Of a stretch of DNA of 64,000 nucleotides, positions 9,208 to 20,066 are shown in pieces. Position 1 is the first letter of the stretch. Each line of letters opens with the position of its first letter. This DNA comes from Deltaproteobacteria bacterium. Its GTDB lineage: Bacteria; Myxococcota_A; Polyangia; JAAYKL01. The stretch lies in assembly GCA_016936575.1 (NCBI GenBank), contig JAFGXQ010000128.1:27690-91689 (forward strand), given 5' to 3'. The notes under the pieces are model-generated. The model made no database searches. It saw nothing but the letters and a program-made list of their open reading frames with translations, and had not been told where the DNA came from. Both the position numbers and the translations under genes were made by a program.

Positions 9208-12200
9208 TGGTTGTCGTTCCTTGCCAATAATCTATCCAGGGCCAAAATTCGGTTTTCCGTCGGGCGGTCGAAAAAGACGCCGTATTTGTTATCGTGTAAC
9301 GACGTCATTCCCCTCACATACAAATAAAAAACACCGCCGACATGACTGTCGTAGCGATAATCGGGAACAGTCGATTGCAAATATCGATGTAACGCCACGA
9401 GGTATATATGGTACTGCAGAAAGTAATGATGGCGCGACATGTCAGCATGCAAATTTTCGGAGAGATAGTTTTCCGAATTTTTCCCCAGGTCGTTGGTCTT
9501 GTAGTCAGCTATAAAATATTTGCCTTCATGAACGAATATGAGATCAATGAACCCTTTCAAGTATCCATAAAAAGAATGAAACGACATGGATTGCAGGTGC
9601 ATCGAATAATCGAGAAAAAAGCCGGTCGCATCCTCTTGCATGGCACGTTGCAAAGACGCCACCGAAAACGCCTGCTGTTCGTTTACCGGAACCACAAATT
9701 CCATTTCTGGTATGCAATTTGCGGCAACAGTCTGCAGACAAAAAGAATGCGATGCATCCAGGAAACATCTGATAACATCTGAAAACCACGTTTCCACATG
9801 GGATGCCCAGTGTTCGGTCTCAAATCCGTATTTAGGCAGCAACTGCGACACAAGTCGTGAAATATTTCCGGACTCCGCACCATGTCTGAAATAATTTTCA
9901 AATACATCATGGACAAAGCTACCGAACGAAGTTCCGCGTCCGAAATCATGAATCAACCCTTTCCATGCTGAACCGGTACCTGATAAGCGTTCGTCGATAT
10001 CGACAAAATCTTCGTTTACATTCCGTTCGTTTTCTTCAATTCGCTCTCCCTCGGCAACTTTATCGAAAAACGCGTTCTGGTCCATATGAACCAATGCCGA
10101 AAAGCTGAGTACTTTTTTTGTCGATTGCAATTCTGGAACAAACTCCCGAAACGACAACGCTCGAGAATTTTTTTGATACCGCTCATCCAAAATTGCATCG
10201 ACCTTGCTGCGATCGCCGTCATCGATGGTCGCCCCGCACCTGCTGCAAAAACGTTCAAGCGGCAACAGAAGCTGACTATCGGAATATGTTTTTATCGACT
10301 GTTCAGAATCTTCATAAAGCAGATAGCCGAGTGATGATTCCTGTACTCCCGAAAATCCCCCCCATACTATTTTACACACATGTTTTGCGCGCGTCAGCGC
10401 CACGTACAATAGTCTTAGCTGTTCCGATTTCTGTTCACGCTGATGCAAAGACACCGCTTCATCATCCGGTGAAACGCGTAAATCGCATACTTCGTCCGCG
10501 TCAATTTCCGTTGGGCCGCTTTGTGCCGCTCTTTCTATACTCACGGAGCCCGTCGGGAAGCCATCATGTCCATGTCTGTGATACACAATAAAATCGTTCG
10601 AAGACCTATAACCGTCGTTCCATGCATACGGAAGATACACAACCGGATACTGAAGCCCTTTACTTTTATGAATAGTAACAATCTGTACGCCGCCGGTATT
10701 CTGAATCGGACGCCGCATACATTCGTCCGTTTCCGTTGGGTCACCCAATCGTCGTTCAAACCCATCAACAATCTGTTCAAATGGAATACCGATTTTGCTG
10801 TATTCCTTTTGTTGCAGCTCTATCAAGTGCATAAAATCCACAAGATACCGTGCGTCAGATACTTCGGACAACACCCGAGCCTTCATCCCCCCGTCTCCTT
10901 CGACTGACTCCTTTAAAATCAGCTTCGTTGACATCGCGACCAATCCGTTTTCCGAATACGTGTTTTTCAATTCTAAGAAAAAGGCTTCCCACTCACCTTG
11001 CACTGCTGTATCTGCGGCAAATTCAACCAATCGGTCTCCTTTTATACCGAATGCATAAGTGGAAACCGCCGCTTTGATAGAAGAAATTTCACAACTGTCG
11101 ATTGCGCACAAAATCTGAAAAAATTCCGTTGCCGCCACTGTCGAATATACCGACTCTGTTCCGCTGACCACTGACAACACGTTCCGCCGCGCAAGTGCGT
11201 TGTGGATTTCACGTCCATGCGAATTCTTTCGCACCAGTACAGCAATATCAGACGGTTCTACCCGTTTGCCGTCAATAGTATATCGGCCTGACAACATATC
11301 TACAATGTCGCTGCAGGTTCGCTCAATATGAATATTTTTATTCGCAGCTATCTGTTTCACACCTTTGGTCTTTGTGCTCCCGTTCTGTAGCCCGCTTCTT
11401 CGACAGAATAGAAACTGAAATCCCGAAGTGTCCTCGCCTTCCAATTGAAAGCCACTGCCGCTCCGGACAGACGCAGATACCGGATGAAACCGCAACATTT
11501 CGAATAGGAAAGGATTGTCGCGCAATTTGAACAGTTCGTTCACCGCCGTTACCAACGTTTCAGTGGAGCGCCAGTTGGTATCAAGCGAAACTGTTGACTC
11601 AGCAACCGCCGCAGAAGCATTCATATAGGTAAAAATATCTCCGCCACGAAACGAATAAATGGCCTGCTTCGGATCTCCAATCATAAAAAAAGGAATGCCC
11701 ACATCCATGAACAATTGTTTGAAGATGCGATACTGTACTGCGTCGGTATCCTGAAACTCATCAATGAGCGCAGCGCGATATTTGCGCGAAACCGATTGAA
11801 CCAATAGATTGCGACTATTTCCCTGAAGTGCCGAATCCAAACGCTGCAGCAAATCATCAAAAAACAGCAGTCCGTTTTTCTGTTTTCGCTCGGGCAATAC
11901 CGTTCGCACAAACTCCACAAATATGCGACGCGCCTTTTCAACTTCACCTTGCATCTGCTGTGCCGCGTCATGAAGTCGGTCGACCGCAGCAAACAGGGGA
12001 ATCTGTTCTATCACAACCGTATCTTTCGCATTTTCCCAAATCCGTCTGGTTGAAAAGCGAAACACTTCATGTTCTTTATCGGGCACGAATGTCGGCGTTT
12101 CATCCAAAAACAAATCGTTTGCTTTGTCTATCCACTTGGGAATATACGTCTTTTTATAACTATTTCTGTTGATTCCTTTCGACGCTGCAAAAATATCCGA

Positions 12201-12893
12201 CAACTCATCTTTATATTTGAAAAACAGTTCGCGGCAACGCGTATATATTGTCAGAAATGTCTCTTGGGCATCCTCCGCGTAGACACCGGTAACAATTTGC
12301 AGTTTTGGCGTAGCGTATACTTTCTTTGCTAGAGCGGCGAACGAACTGACGGAAACGTGATTATTTAAAAAATAAGAAACCATGAAAGGAGGAAGCCCAT
12401 AGCAATATGCCAGCCAGAAATCTTTCGCCAGCGTTAAAAAGAAAGGATCATTTTTCGGCGTCAGCTCGATTCCCATCTCCATACCGGTTTCAAATGCGTT
12501 CTCCCCAAGTACTCGCTGGCAGAACCCATGTATGGTGAACACCCTTGCCCGATCAAAATTACGTATTGCTTGTTTGAGACAAGTTATAACCGATTGTTTT
12601 TCGTGTCGTTCGAATAGTTTCCGATAGACCTCTGCTTCATCCACAGACACAGAATCATCAACAGAAACTGCAACTTCATACGCATCGATCAATCGACGAA
12701 AAATTTTTTCCTTCAGCTCATGGGTGGCCGCTTCTGTGAATGTTACGACGAGCAGTTCATCGATTGAAATGCCCTGCTCCACAATGAGACGCAATACCAA
12801 TAAAGTAATATTGTAGGTTTTACCGGTTCCCGCACTTGCCTCAATCAGATGGGCACCGTGTAGGGGATGAGAAAACGCATCAAACCGTTTCAT
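9204..12893 (-). CDS. recB: Exodeoxyribonuclease V beta subunit RecB
   Basis: 1229 residues. UvrD-type helicase with Walker A IEASAGTGKTYN near residue 17, Walker B ALIDEFQDTDAVQ, motif III GDPKQAIYSFRGGD and motif V/VI VTIHKSKGLQYPVVYLP. The C-terminal nuclease domain keeps the metal and catalytic residues in KGFIDLIF...YFIADYKTN. It is therefore a complete helicase-nuclease and the 3'-5' motor of RecBCD. It overlaps recC and recD by four bases each, implying stoichiometric translation of the complex. Confidence 0.95.
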   Translation of the reverse strand: MKRFDAFSHPLHGAHLIEASAGTGKTYNITLLVLRLIVEQGISIDELLVVTFTEAATHELKEKIFRRLIDAYEVAVSVDDSVSVDEAEVYRKLFERHEKQSVITCLKQAIRNFDRARVFTIHGFCQRVLGENAFETGMEMGIELTPKNDPFFLTLAKDFWLAYCYGLPPFMVSYFLNNHVSVSSFAALAKKVYATPKLQIVTGVYAEDAQETFLTIYTRCRELFFKYKDELSDIFAASKGINRNSYKKTYIPKWIDKANDLFLDETPTFVPDKEHEVFRFSTRRIWENAKDTVVIEQIPLFAAVDRLHDAAQQMQGEVEKARRIFVEFVRTVLPERKQKNGLLFFDDLLQRLDSALQGNSRNLLVQSVSRKYRAALIDEFQDTDAVQYRIFKQLFMDVGIPFFMIGDPKQAIYSFRGGDIFTYMNASAAVAESTVSLDTNWRSTETLVTAVNELFKLRDNPFLFEMLRFHPVSASVRSGSGFQLEGEDTSGFQFLFCRRSGLQNGSTKTKGVKQIAANKNIHIERTCSDIVDMLSGRYTIDGKRVEPSDIAVLVRKNSHGREIHNALARRNVLSVVSGTESVYSTVAATEFFQILCAIDSCEISSIKAAVSTYAFGIKGDRLVEFAADTAVQGEWEAFFLELKNTYSENGLVAMSTKLILKESVEGDGGMKARVLSEVSDARYLVDFMHLIELQQKEYSKIGIPFEQIVDGFERRLGDPTETDECMRRPIQNTGGVQIVTIHKSKGLQYPVVYLPYAWNDGYRSSNDFIVYHRHGHDGFPTGSVSIERAAQSGPTEIDADEVCDLRVSPDDEAVSLHQREQKSEQLRLLYVALTRAKHVCKIVWGGFSGVQESSLGYLLYEDSEQSIKTYSDSQLLLPLERFCSRCGATIDDGDRSKVDAILDERYQKNSRALSFREFVPELQSTKKVLSFSALVHMDQNAFFDKVAEGERIEENERNVNEDFVDIDERLSGTGSAWKGLIHDFGRGTSFGSFVHDVFENYFRHGAESGNISRLVSQLLPKYGFETEHWASHVETWFSDVIRCFLDASHSFCLQTVAANCIPEMEFVVPVNEQQAFSVASLQRAMQEDATGFFLDYSMHLQSMSFHSFYGYLKGFIDLIFVHEGKYFIADYKTNDLGKNSENYLSENLHADMSRHHYFLQYHIYLVALHRYLQSTVPDYRYDSHVGGVFYLYVRGMTSLHDNKYGVFFDRPTENRILALDRLLARNDNQ

Positions 12894-15800
12894 TCCCCAC
12901 CCCGTTTCATCTCCGCGAACAACGGTTCAAAAATATCATAGGCGATTTGTTGAAACCGCTCTGCCTGATCGGGTATCACATGCATATCGACCAGCGCTCG
13001 TGATTCCGGTTCAGATGCTTTAGAAATGTAATCCACAAATGCCGACATTTCTATATCTCGAATTTCACGAATTTCTTCAGCAGAATGTGCTTTTTGCGCC
13101 TTACTGAAAAATGAAGCGGAACACTCCGGAACAAACGGCAGGGGGCGCTCCATTCCCCGCAGCGTGTGCTGAACCACTTTTGCGAATACCGATTCAACAT
13201 TCTCAACGTCGTGTCTGAACCGAATCACCGCTTCCCCATTTTGGTTTCTTCCGACTCGCACTGTTTCGAACGGATTTCTGATATCAGGCAATTGAAGCGC
13301 TATCAGGTGGCGCAGCCAACTTTGAAGCTGCGTCGCCGGCTTTATCTTACTGTAGCTACAGTCGAACAGCACATTGTCAACAACATTCAATGTACCCAAA
13401 ATCCGAAGTGCACCCGCACCACTGCGTATGGTGACATCCACCGGATATGACACCCGGTTTTTATTGTGAACATATGGCTTCGCGCTGACAGCGATTCTCT
13501 CAGCCCGTTGTATGACCTTCTGAGAATAATACTTTCCAACGTTTCCCGCCGGAAGAATTCCCTGGCTGAACAGAAACGGCTGTATATCGTCTACAGCGAG
13601 ATCTCTTATCACGCCATCAATCAATTGCTGTCCGAGTTTCCACTCACCCAGCCCCGACACCGATACAGGCTCTTCATCTTCAGGTTGTTCCTCTACCTTC
13701 GGGAATTTAATACCCAGCTTCTGTTCCAGATAAAACAGCGGCGGGTTATTCCAAAACTGTAGCAAAGTGGCGAGCGAAATTGTTTGCAAATCAGTTCCGT
13801 CAATTTCATCAGTCTCTCTGTTTTGCTGTTCTGTAGTCGTTTGCTCAGCCAGCGAAACAACCGAACGCGCTTGGGGGTTCTGTTCAACCAATGCCGCACG
13901 AAAATCACTTTTGCTGTAGCTGTACAACCACGGAACCGAGTCATCAAAATACAGCGGGTCATAACTTGTGGCAGGATGCACATTCCGCAAAGTGCTTGGC
14001 AAACGCACCGTTTCTGTGTTTTTTACAGTGCGAACCATCTGATTCAACAATTCCCTCGCAGGCATACACGGCGCAGCAACGCCCACATCGGTTTCTTTTG
14101 AATACAACACCCAGAGAGTTTGTCCCGCACACATCAGTGCATCCAGGAACATATGATAACTATCCTGTTTGGCATCGCGATCCAACGGCGCCGGATGCGA
14201 CGAAATCATATCAAAGGATTGCGCACGGGTTTCCCGTGGAAACTTCTTCTCCGTCATTCCCAACAAAACAACAAATTTCGGTCGCTCTCCGCGTAAAAAC
14301 CGAAACGAAGAAAACCGGATTCCTCCGGCAACACCCAACCGCGTTGATGGTAGCTGCAGCTTACCCTTGATCAGTGTACGAAACGCCGCGTAGTCAATCT
14401 CTCGCTGATATCCGGCTCTTTTCACAGAATCGGAAAGCTTCGAAAATACCGATGAAACGCATTCCCATTGCTCTGAATCAACATGAACATCGACCAGACA
14501 AAGCAACTGTTCGCGAACCGCTGAAATCCAATCCTGGACGGACCGCACTGCTTCGACACTAGACGACAGTACGAACAACTGATCCATAAATGCGGCAAAC
14601 TTTCCCAGAACCGGAGCATCTGTCCCCACAAAGCCGCAAACCGGTGATACCGACTGAAACATGTATCCCTCATTCACCGCAACCCCCAGAAACAATCGAT
14701 CCAGTCCGAACCGCCAGGTATTTTCAGTAAATGAAACAAGGCCATGCCGCTTTCGGTGTTCCGCGTCAATACACGAACGAACGCCCGCTTCCTTACACCA
14801 CGTGTAGCAGTTTCGAATATCGTCGTCAGACAATCGAAATTTTTGCTTTACCGAATTATTGTGCAGCAGGGTGAAAACCTCTTTCAACCCCATTCGTCCA
14901 TCTGCCACATCAAGTACATGAATCACCGCCTCCACCAATCCCCCGTCTCCGGACGTACGCTGGTCAGAAATTGAATACGGCACACCGGAATTCATCAACG
15001 AGGCATGAATCATTGTCGCGTAGTCATTTATATCCGGTGCCATCACCACAATGTCGTGAGGTTGAATGTGGTTTTTATCCATTGCATTCCATATACCGTT
15101 TTTGAGTACATCAACTTCGCGGGAAGGTGTCGGGCATTCGTGAAACTGTAAGGTTCCATCATCGAGTCTTTCCTCAGATATCTGTATCGGCACATTTTGA
15201 AGTACCGATGACTGAATTTCACCGAGCAGGGAATCATGCGTTGCAGGCACAAACCGCTCCTGCTCAATCAGAGATACCTGTCCAGTCAAATCGAGCAAGG
15301 CGCTCTGAAACTGCGCCGGTTGTCTTCCCAACATCTTCAGCAGCGGATTCGCGGTTTCCTCTTTGTCGTCATCTGCGATAAACGCAAAATATTCTTCACA
15401 GGGAGCGAGCACAAAAAAATGTACTTCTGTATAAGTGGAAACCGCCGCGAACAATTGGGTCAACAAAGACGGAAGACTTGATACCCCGAATACGACAATT
15501 CGTCTCGGCAGCATGGATTTATCGAATTTCCCGGCAGCAAGAAGCCCCAATGCATCAAGAGCTACACGCCCCAAATGATTGTCACCAAGTATCGCAACGG
15601 CTTCGCGGAACAAAACCGGCTGCCAGTCAGTTCCCTCTGTCATCCATTTTTTGAGCATATAAGGACGATACATCATATACTCACTGAACACCTCAGCTAC
15701 GGCTGAAGCGAACCCCACCAATTTCGAATCCGTCACGGGTTTTCCGAAATAGGTTCTCAGCGCATCAAAAGACGGATCATCCGGCTTTTCATGCAGCACC

Positions 15801-16081
15801 CGACAGATGGCAAACGCAATCTCATTGTTGCTGTATCCCCCCATTGCGGTTTCGCTTCGCGCAAGCTTCGCAATGAGCTGTTCCGCACCATGCCTCGGCG
15901 TTTCGATGGTTCCCGCAAAGATCCCTAAGGCGTCACTGATTGCCATCTTCAGCTGTTCGTGAATACCGTCGGGGGCACAAATCATATCAAAACAGAACGG
16001 CTCAGTCGGATGCTGCGTCAACACGTCGTGAAGCATTTCGTACAATGCGCTGGTTTCATTGCTTTTATGCACATACAACAT
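12890..16081 (-). CDS. recC: Exodeoxyribonuclease V gamma subunit RecC
   Basis: 1063 residues, slightly shorter than E. coli RecC. Recognised by the helicase-like but ATPase-dead fold (MAPDINDYATMIHASL, GIRFSSFRFLRGERPKFVVLLGM in two parts) and by position before recB. In the complex it splits the DNA strands and scans for Chi. Twenty-one bases separate it from the upstream glycosylase gene. Presence of all three subunits makes a RecBCD route certain; the Chi sequence of this organism cannot be deduced from one window. Confidence 0.93.
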   Translation of the reverse strand: MLYVHKSNETSALYEMLHDVLTQHPTEPFCFDMICAPDGIHEQLKMAISDALGIFAGTIETPRHGAEQLIAKLARSETAMGGYSNNEIAFAICRVLHEKPDDPSFDALRTYFGKPVTDSKLVGFASAVAEVFSEYMMYRPYMLKKWMTEGTDWQPVLFREAVAILGDNHLGRVALDALGLLAAGKFDKSMLPRRIVVFGVSSLPSLLTQLFAAVSTYTEVHFFVLAPCEEYFAFIADDDKEETANPLLKMLGRQPAQFQSALLDLTGQVSLIEQERFVPATHDSLLGEIQSSVLQNVPIQISEERLDDGTLQFHECPTPSREVDVLKNGIWNAMDKNHIQPHDIVVMAPDINDYATMIHASLMNSGVPYSISDQRTSGDGGLVEAVIHVLDVADGRMGLKEVFTLLHNNSVKQKFRLSDDDIRNCYTWCKEAGVRSCIDAEHRKRHGLVSFTENTWRFGLDRLFLGVAVNEGYMFQSVSPVCGFVGTDAPVLGKFAAFMDQLFVLSSSVEAVRSVQDWISAVREQLLCLVDVHVDSEQWECVSSVFSKLSDSVKRAGYQREIDYAAFRTLIKGKLQLPSTRLGVAGGIRFSSFRFLRGERPKFVVLLGMTEKKFPRETRAQSFDMISSHPAPLDRDAKQDSYHMFLDALMCAGQTLWVLYSKETDVGVAAPCMPARELLNQMVRTVKNTETVRLPSTLRNVHPATSYDPLYFDDSVPWLYSYSKSDFRAALVEQNPQARSVVSLAEQTTTEQQNRETDEIDGTDLQTISLATLLQFWNNPPLFYLEQKLGIKFPKVEEQPEDEEPVSVSGLGEWKLGQQLIDGVIRDLAVDDIQPFLFSQGILPAGNVGKYYSQKVIQRAERIAVSAKPYVHNKNRVSYPVDVTIRSGAGALRILGTLNVVDNVLFDCSYSKIKPATQLQSWLRHLIALQLPDIRNPFETVRVGRNQNGEAVIRFRHDVENVESVFAKVVQHTLRGMERPLPFVPECSASFFSKAQKAHSAEEIREIRDIEMSAFVDYISKASEPESRALVDMHVIPDQAERFQQIAYDIFEPLFAEMKRGGE

Positions 16082-16102
16082 GAAAATTACAGCTCCGTTC
16101 GA

Positions 16103-16822
16103 TTACAGCAGTTTCATCTGTTTCAGCTGCTTTTCCGCAGCAGCCGCCCATCCGCGATTTGCAGCAGGACTTGCCGGAGACGGATGAAGCAGCTGTCCAA
16201 CCGGAATATTCAACCCGTCCAGGGATCGCTCGCATACTCCCCGGGCAAATGCCCCAACCCCAATAACCATCGGCGACTTCATAGCGATTGCAGTGCGACG
16301 CAATGCCTCGTCGCACGCATCAAACAACGCTTCCTTTTCAACTGCGGGTAACTTGTCGGGCGTGATATTCTTTCCGGTTTCCCCCATAAACACCAAGGGA
16401 CAATAATTCACGACAAAAAAATTTGAAAAGAACGATTCAGGGGTTTTAAATTTCTCCCGGGCGAACCCCCACAGGCGCGTACCGCTCACTTCACTTCGGG
16501 CGCAATCAAATCCTTCAATGGGACGTTTGGGGTGCTGCAGCGGCAGATCGCGCAACCGACCTTGTATCTGTAAAAAATCGCGGACCATCGAAATATCACC
16601 AAACGGCACCCCAGTCTGGGCCATGCCGAACGGCCCGGGATTCATTCCCACCCACAGCACGGTTTTGACAACCGCATATTTTTGAATGTATTGAACGAGT
16701 GGTTCGCGCGCGTATTGCAGCGGATTATACACGTAGTGGACCGGCCGCTGAAACGCAAGCGCACCCACCTTTTTTGATAAGTCATCCGAGATGGCCACCA
16801 ATTCAGTCGCTCGTTTTTTCAT
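16103..16822 (-). CDS. SMUG1-type single-strand-selective uracil-DNA glycosylase
   Basis: 239 residues with both SMUG-family active-site motifs: GMNPGPFGMAQTGVPFG near residue 60 and LLHPSPASPAANRGW near the C-terminus, where the His is catalytic. SMUG enzymes remove uracil and 5-hydroxymethyluracil from DNA and open base-excision repair. Bacterial SMUG1 is less common than UDG (Ung). Its place immediately before recC in the same operon supports a DNA-repair transcript. It overlaps the upstream cyclophilin-fold gene by four bases. Confidence 0.9.
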   Translation of the reverse strand: MKKRATELVAISDDLSKKVGALAFQRPVHYVYNPLQYAREPLVQYIQKYAVVKTVLWVGMNPGPFGMAQTGVPFGDISMVRDFLQIQGRLRDLPLQHPKRPIEGFDCARSEVSGTRLWGFAREKFKTPESFFSNFFVVNYCPLVFMGETGKNITPDKLPAVEKEALFDACDEALRRTAIAMKSPMVIGVGAFARGVCERSLDGLNIPVGQLLHPSPASPAANRGWAAAAEKQLKQMKLL

Positions 16823-17166
16823 GAATTCCTCTGAATCGTTACCTGCGTCAATGAATGCGAGTTCAATTGTTCTGCGCCGTCACCACTGATAGTACCGATA
16901 TGCTCCACCGGCCAGGCAGGATCCTGCCCAAAAAAAATGCAAAAATACGAACCGCGCTCAGTGTACGCGAGTCCGCCCACCGGAATTTTCGAAACCGGGT
17001 TGAAACTGCCGTGATTTCCCCGAACGCTTCCATACAGCTCCCGCCCCCATCCGGTCAAATCCACCGTCTGTGGGAGCGAGTCGTACAGTCGCTGGGCCAC
17101 AGGCGTATCGAAAAAAGTCGCATCCAACGTAAATGGTCCAAAATCCAACCGAATTCGCATGTTCAT
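16819..17166 (-). CDS. Cyclophilin-like fold protein (TM1367-type)
   Basis: 115 residues. Segments such as DTPVAQRLYDSLPQT, GELYGSV-like and GGLAYTERGSYFCIFFG fit the small cyclophilin-like beta-barrel family (TM1367/DUF3830 group). These proteins share the cyclophilin fold without established prolyl isomerase activity, and the function is unknown. First gene of the SMUG1-recCBD operon, with GAGGGCGG a few bases before the ATG. The stop and next start overlap as ATGA. Confidence 0.7.
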   Translation of the reverse strand: MNMRIRLDFGPFTLDATFFDTPVAQRLYDSLPQTVDLTGWGRELYGSVRGNHGSFNPVSKIPVGGLAYTERGSYFCIFFGQDPAWPVEHIGTISGDGAEQLNSHSLTQVTIQRNS

Positions 17167-17305
17167 ATCCGCCCTCGATATTCATCGCGGTAAATCGTTA
17201 CTGTTCATTCAATCCACTTTCGAGTCTTACAAAAAAATGATGCAAAACAGTACAAAAACCGACTTCACTCTTTAAAAATTCACGCAGCGCTGCTACATCA
17301 GCGAC

Positions 17306-17560
17306 ATGAATAACCCTGATTCTCCCGGTTTTTTGATACCAGATGCCGAAGAATTAAAAACGTTGGCCAATATGCCGATGCCGTTCGGAAAATATAAAGG
17401 CGTGCTGTTGATTGATCTTCCCGAACCCTATGTGGTGTGGTTCAAGCGGCAGGGTTTTCCCGGTGGGAAACTGGGCCGACTGCTCGAAACGCTGTATGAG
17501 ATTAAAGTGAACGGACTGGAAAAACTGATTCGCCCTCTGCGAAGCAATTCCTCCTCATAA
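17306..17560 (+). CDS. DUF3820 family protein
   Basis: 84 residues. The core MPFGKYKGVLLIDLPEPYVVWF in two halves, followed by GFPGGKLGRLLETLYEIK, is typical of DUF3820, described in some species as a quorum-sensing-regulated virulence factor; the biochemical role is unknown. It is transcribed divergently from the SMUG1-recCBD operon and converges on the ferredoxin gene. The ATG lacks a clear ribosome-binding site. The 139-base upstream gap serves both directions. Confidence 0.8.
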   Translation: MNNPDSPGFLIPDAEELKTLANMPMPFGKYKGVLLIDLPEPYVVWFKRQGFPGGKLGRLLETLYEIKVNGLEKLIRPLRSNSSS

Positions 17561-17591
17561 TACTGACCCAAGAAAAACCAATCCGTTTAAA

Positions 17592-18374
17592 CTAAATCCA
17601 TTGCTCGGACAGCTGTTCGCCTTTCAAACTGACCACAATTTTTTTAATCGGTATTTTGCGCGACGCGTTCGCAACAGCCTGCTGTGCAAGCGTCACCAAT
17701 CCGGTACAGCAAGGCACTTCCATTACCATCACCGTAAATGTGTTTATTTCGGCATCATCAATCATGGCAACCAGTTTTTCAGCATATGACTCTTTGCCCG
17801 TGTCCAATTTCGGGCAAGCAATGGCCAGCGCTTTTCCCCGCAAATAAGAGCGATGAAAGTCTCCTACCGAAAAAGCCACACAATCTGCGGCCAGCAGCAC
17901 ATCCGCCCGTTGAAAATAAGGCGCCAGCGGACTTACCAGATGCATCTGCACCGGCCATTGACGCAGCTCAGACGCAACCTCGCCCTCCGCATCAGCAGCC
18001 TTGGAAGATGTTGATTCCGTGCGGTCGAATGTAAGCATTCGTGACCCCGGACACCCCCCACCATGCGCACCGTGGTCACTGTGGGGTCGAGGCGACGCCA
18101 TCGCATGTTGCGCTGACGCCCCGCGGGGCCCATCTTTTTTCAAGTGAACACCTACCGCTGCTTCGTCAAACTCATCTGCGTCCCGCTCCTCAATCGTAAT
18201 CGCATCCTCCGGGCAATCCCCAAGGCACGCGCCCAATCCGTCGCACAGATTGTCCGCAACCAGCTTTGCTTTGCCGTCAATAATCTGAATCGCACCCTCT
18301 GCGCAGGAGGGCACACACAATCCGCAACCAGTGCACTTTTCCTCGTCAATTTTGATAATTTTACGTTTTGCCAT
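17592..18374 (-). CDS. Dicluster [4Fe-4S] ferredoxin-domain protein
   Basis: 260 residues. Two CxxCxxCxxxC-type clusters lie in the first 60 residues (CTGCGLCVPSCAEG and CDGLGACLGDCPED). A Ser/His/Gly-rich linker leads to a C-terminal domain with further Cys (PCCTGL). Family members of this shape lie next to hcp in anaerobes and are taken to feed it electrons. It begins three bases after hcp ends, so the two are co-transcribed. Cytoplasmic, with no signal peptide. Confidence 0.85.
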   Translation of the reverse strand: MAKRKIIKIDEEKCTGCGLCVPSCAEGAIQIIDGKAKLVADNLCDGLGACLGDCPEDAITIEERDADEFDEAAVGVHLKKDGPRGASAQHAMASPRPHSDHGAHGGGCPGSRMLTFDRTESTSSKAADAEGEVASELRQWPVQMHLVSPLAPYFQRADVLLAADCVAFSVGDFHRSYLRGKALAIACPKLDTGKESYAEKLVAMIDDAEINTFTVMVMEVPCCTGLVTLAQQAVANASRKIPIKKIVVSLKGEQLSEQWI

Positions 18375-18377
18375 GGT

Positions 18378-20027
18378 CTACCCCATCATCGCAGCAACAT
18401 CGTCTTTCACTGTTCCTGTCGGCTGGATATTAAAGTTCTCGACCAGCACCTTGGCCACATTCGGAGACAGAAATGCGGGCAACGTGGGCCCCAATCGAAT
18501 TCCTTTCACACCGAGATACAGCAATGCCAACAATACGGTCACCGCCTTCTGCTCATACCAGGCAATGTCGAACTCGATAGGCAAATCGTTGATGTCTTCC
18601 AGCCCGAACACTTCTTTCAGTTTAAGCGCCACCACTGCCAGCGAGTAGCTGTCATTGCACTGTCCGGCATCCAGAATTCTCGGAATGCCGCCGATTTCTC
18701 CCAACGGAAGTTTGTTGTACCGGAACTTGGCGCATCCCGCTGTCAGAATAATGGTATTCTCCGGTAACGCATTGGCCACATCGGTAAAATACTCGCGCTC
18801 GTTCTGACGACCATCACATCCGGCCATCACCACAAATTTTTTCACGGCACCGCTTTTCACCGCGGCTACCACCTTATCTGCCAGAGCCAACACCTGCGCA
18901 TGGGCAAAACCGCCCACCAAAGTACCGTCCTCCAACGACTGCGGAGGCGCACACTGTTTCGCTTTGGCAATAACCGCTGAAAAATCTTTCTGCCCAAGTG
19001 CATTTCGCTCCGAAATATGGGTCAATCCTGCAAAGCCCGCCACACCGGTTGTGTAGACGCGTTCCTTGTAGCTAGACGACGGAGGTACCAGACAATTCGT
19101 GGTCATCAGCACCGGCCCCTGAAACGCTTCGAAATCCTTTTTCTGGTCATACCAGGCGCCGCCGTAGTTTCCCGCAAAATGAGGGTATTTCTTAAACGCC
19201 GGGTAATAATGGGCCGGCAACATCTCCCCATGGGTGTACACATCAATACCGGTATCTTTTGTTTGGCTCAGTAAATCGGCCAAATCCTTCAAGTCGTGAC
19301 CTGAAATCAAAATCCCGGGATTATTCCTCACCCCCAAAGAGACCTCCGTAATTTCCGGATTGCCGTAGGCGGAGGTATTGGCTTCATCCAGCAGCGCCAT
19401 TGTAGTCACGGCAACCTCCCCGGCTTTCAATACCAGACCGACCATTTCGTCCTGCGACAACTCCTGCGTGGTCGACGCCATCGCGTCCGCCATAAATGAA
19501 TAAATCGAATCGTCCGTTTTTCCCAGTGCCGCCGCGTGACTGGCGTATGCGGCGATGCCTTTTACGCCATAAATGAGCAACTCTCGCAGTGACCGAACGT
19601 CCTCGTCCTTCTGACTCAGTACCCCCACACTGGCCCCCTTAGTTTCATAGGTATCTGCGCCGCCCGACCACGTCGCACTGTCATGAGTGATGCCCGACAC
19701 ATCGATTCCTGCCGATTCCAACGCGGACTTCAATTCATCTCGTTTCACCAGAACCGCACTCACCCATTCCCGAATCGCAGCCGCATCAAAGTTCACATTG
19801 GTTACCGTAACAAACAACGCGTCTTGAATCAGTGTCGCCGCGTCGCCCGAGTTCACATTGTGCTGACGAGCCCTCTGCACATACAGACTCAACCCTTTCA
19901 CTGCATGTACCAGCATATCCTGCAGATTCGCGGTGTCATCGCTCTTTCCGCACACACCCTTCTTGGTGCAGCCCACATTTTTAAGTGCTTCCTGACACTG
20001 ATAACAAAACATACTCATTGAATTCAC
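18378..20027 (-). CDS. hcp: Hybrid cluster protein / hydroxylamine reductase
   Basis: 549 residues. The N-terminal Cys pattern C8-x2-C11-x8-C20-x5-C26 is the [4Fe-4S] form found in strict anaerobes, rather than the enterobacterial [2Fe-2S] form. Hybrid-cluster ligands are visible further on ([31 protein letters not shown]). Reported activities are hydroxylamine and nitric oxide reduction, protecting against nitrosative stress. The frame opens at a GTG (20027); an ATG at 20018 is an alternative. Two palindromes about 40-70 bases upstream and an Rrf2 regulator gene 150 bases upstream indicate specific control. Confidence 0.96.
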   Translation of the reverse strand: MNSMSMFCYQCQEALKNVGCTKKGVCGKSDDTANLQDMLVHAVKGLSLYVQRARQHNVNSGDAATLIQDALFVTVTNVNFDAAAIREWVSAVLVKRDELKSALESAGIDVSGITHDSATWSGGADTYETKGASVGVLSQKDEDVRSLRELLIYGVKGIAAYASHAAALGKTDDSIYSFMADAMASTTQELSQDEMVGLVLKAGEVAVTTMALLDEANTSAYGNPEITEVSLGVRNNPGILISGHDLKDLADLLSQTKDTGIDVYTHGEMLPAHYYPAFKKYPHFAGNYGGAWYDQKKDFEAFQGPVLMTTNCLVPPSSSYKERVYTTGVAGFAGLTHISERNALGQKDFSAVIAKAKQCAPPQSLEDGTLVGGFAHAQVLALADKVVAAVKSGAVKKFVVMAGCDGRQNEREYFTDVANALPENTIILTAGCAKFRYNKLPLGEIGGIPRILDAGQCNDSYSLAVVALKLKEVFGLEDINDLPIEFDIAWYEQKAVTVLLALLYLGVKGIRLGPTLPAFLSPNVAKVLVENFNIQPTGTVKDDVAAMMG

Positions 20028-20066
20028 CTGGTCCTTTCGTGGCCGTAGTTATTGGCCAAATAAATT

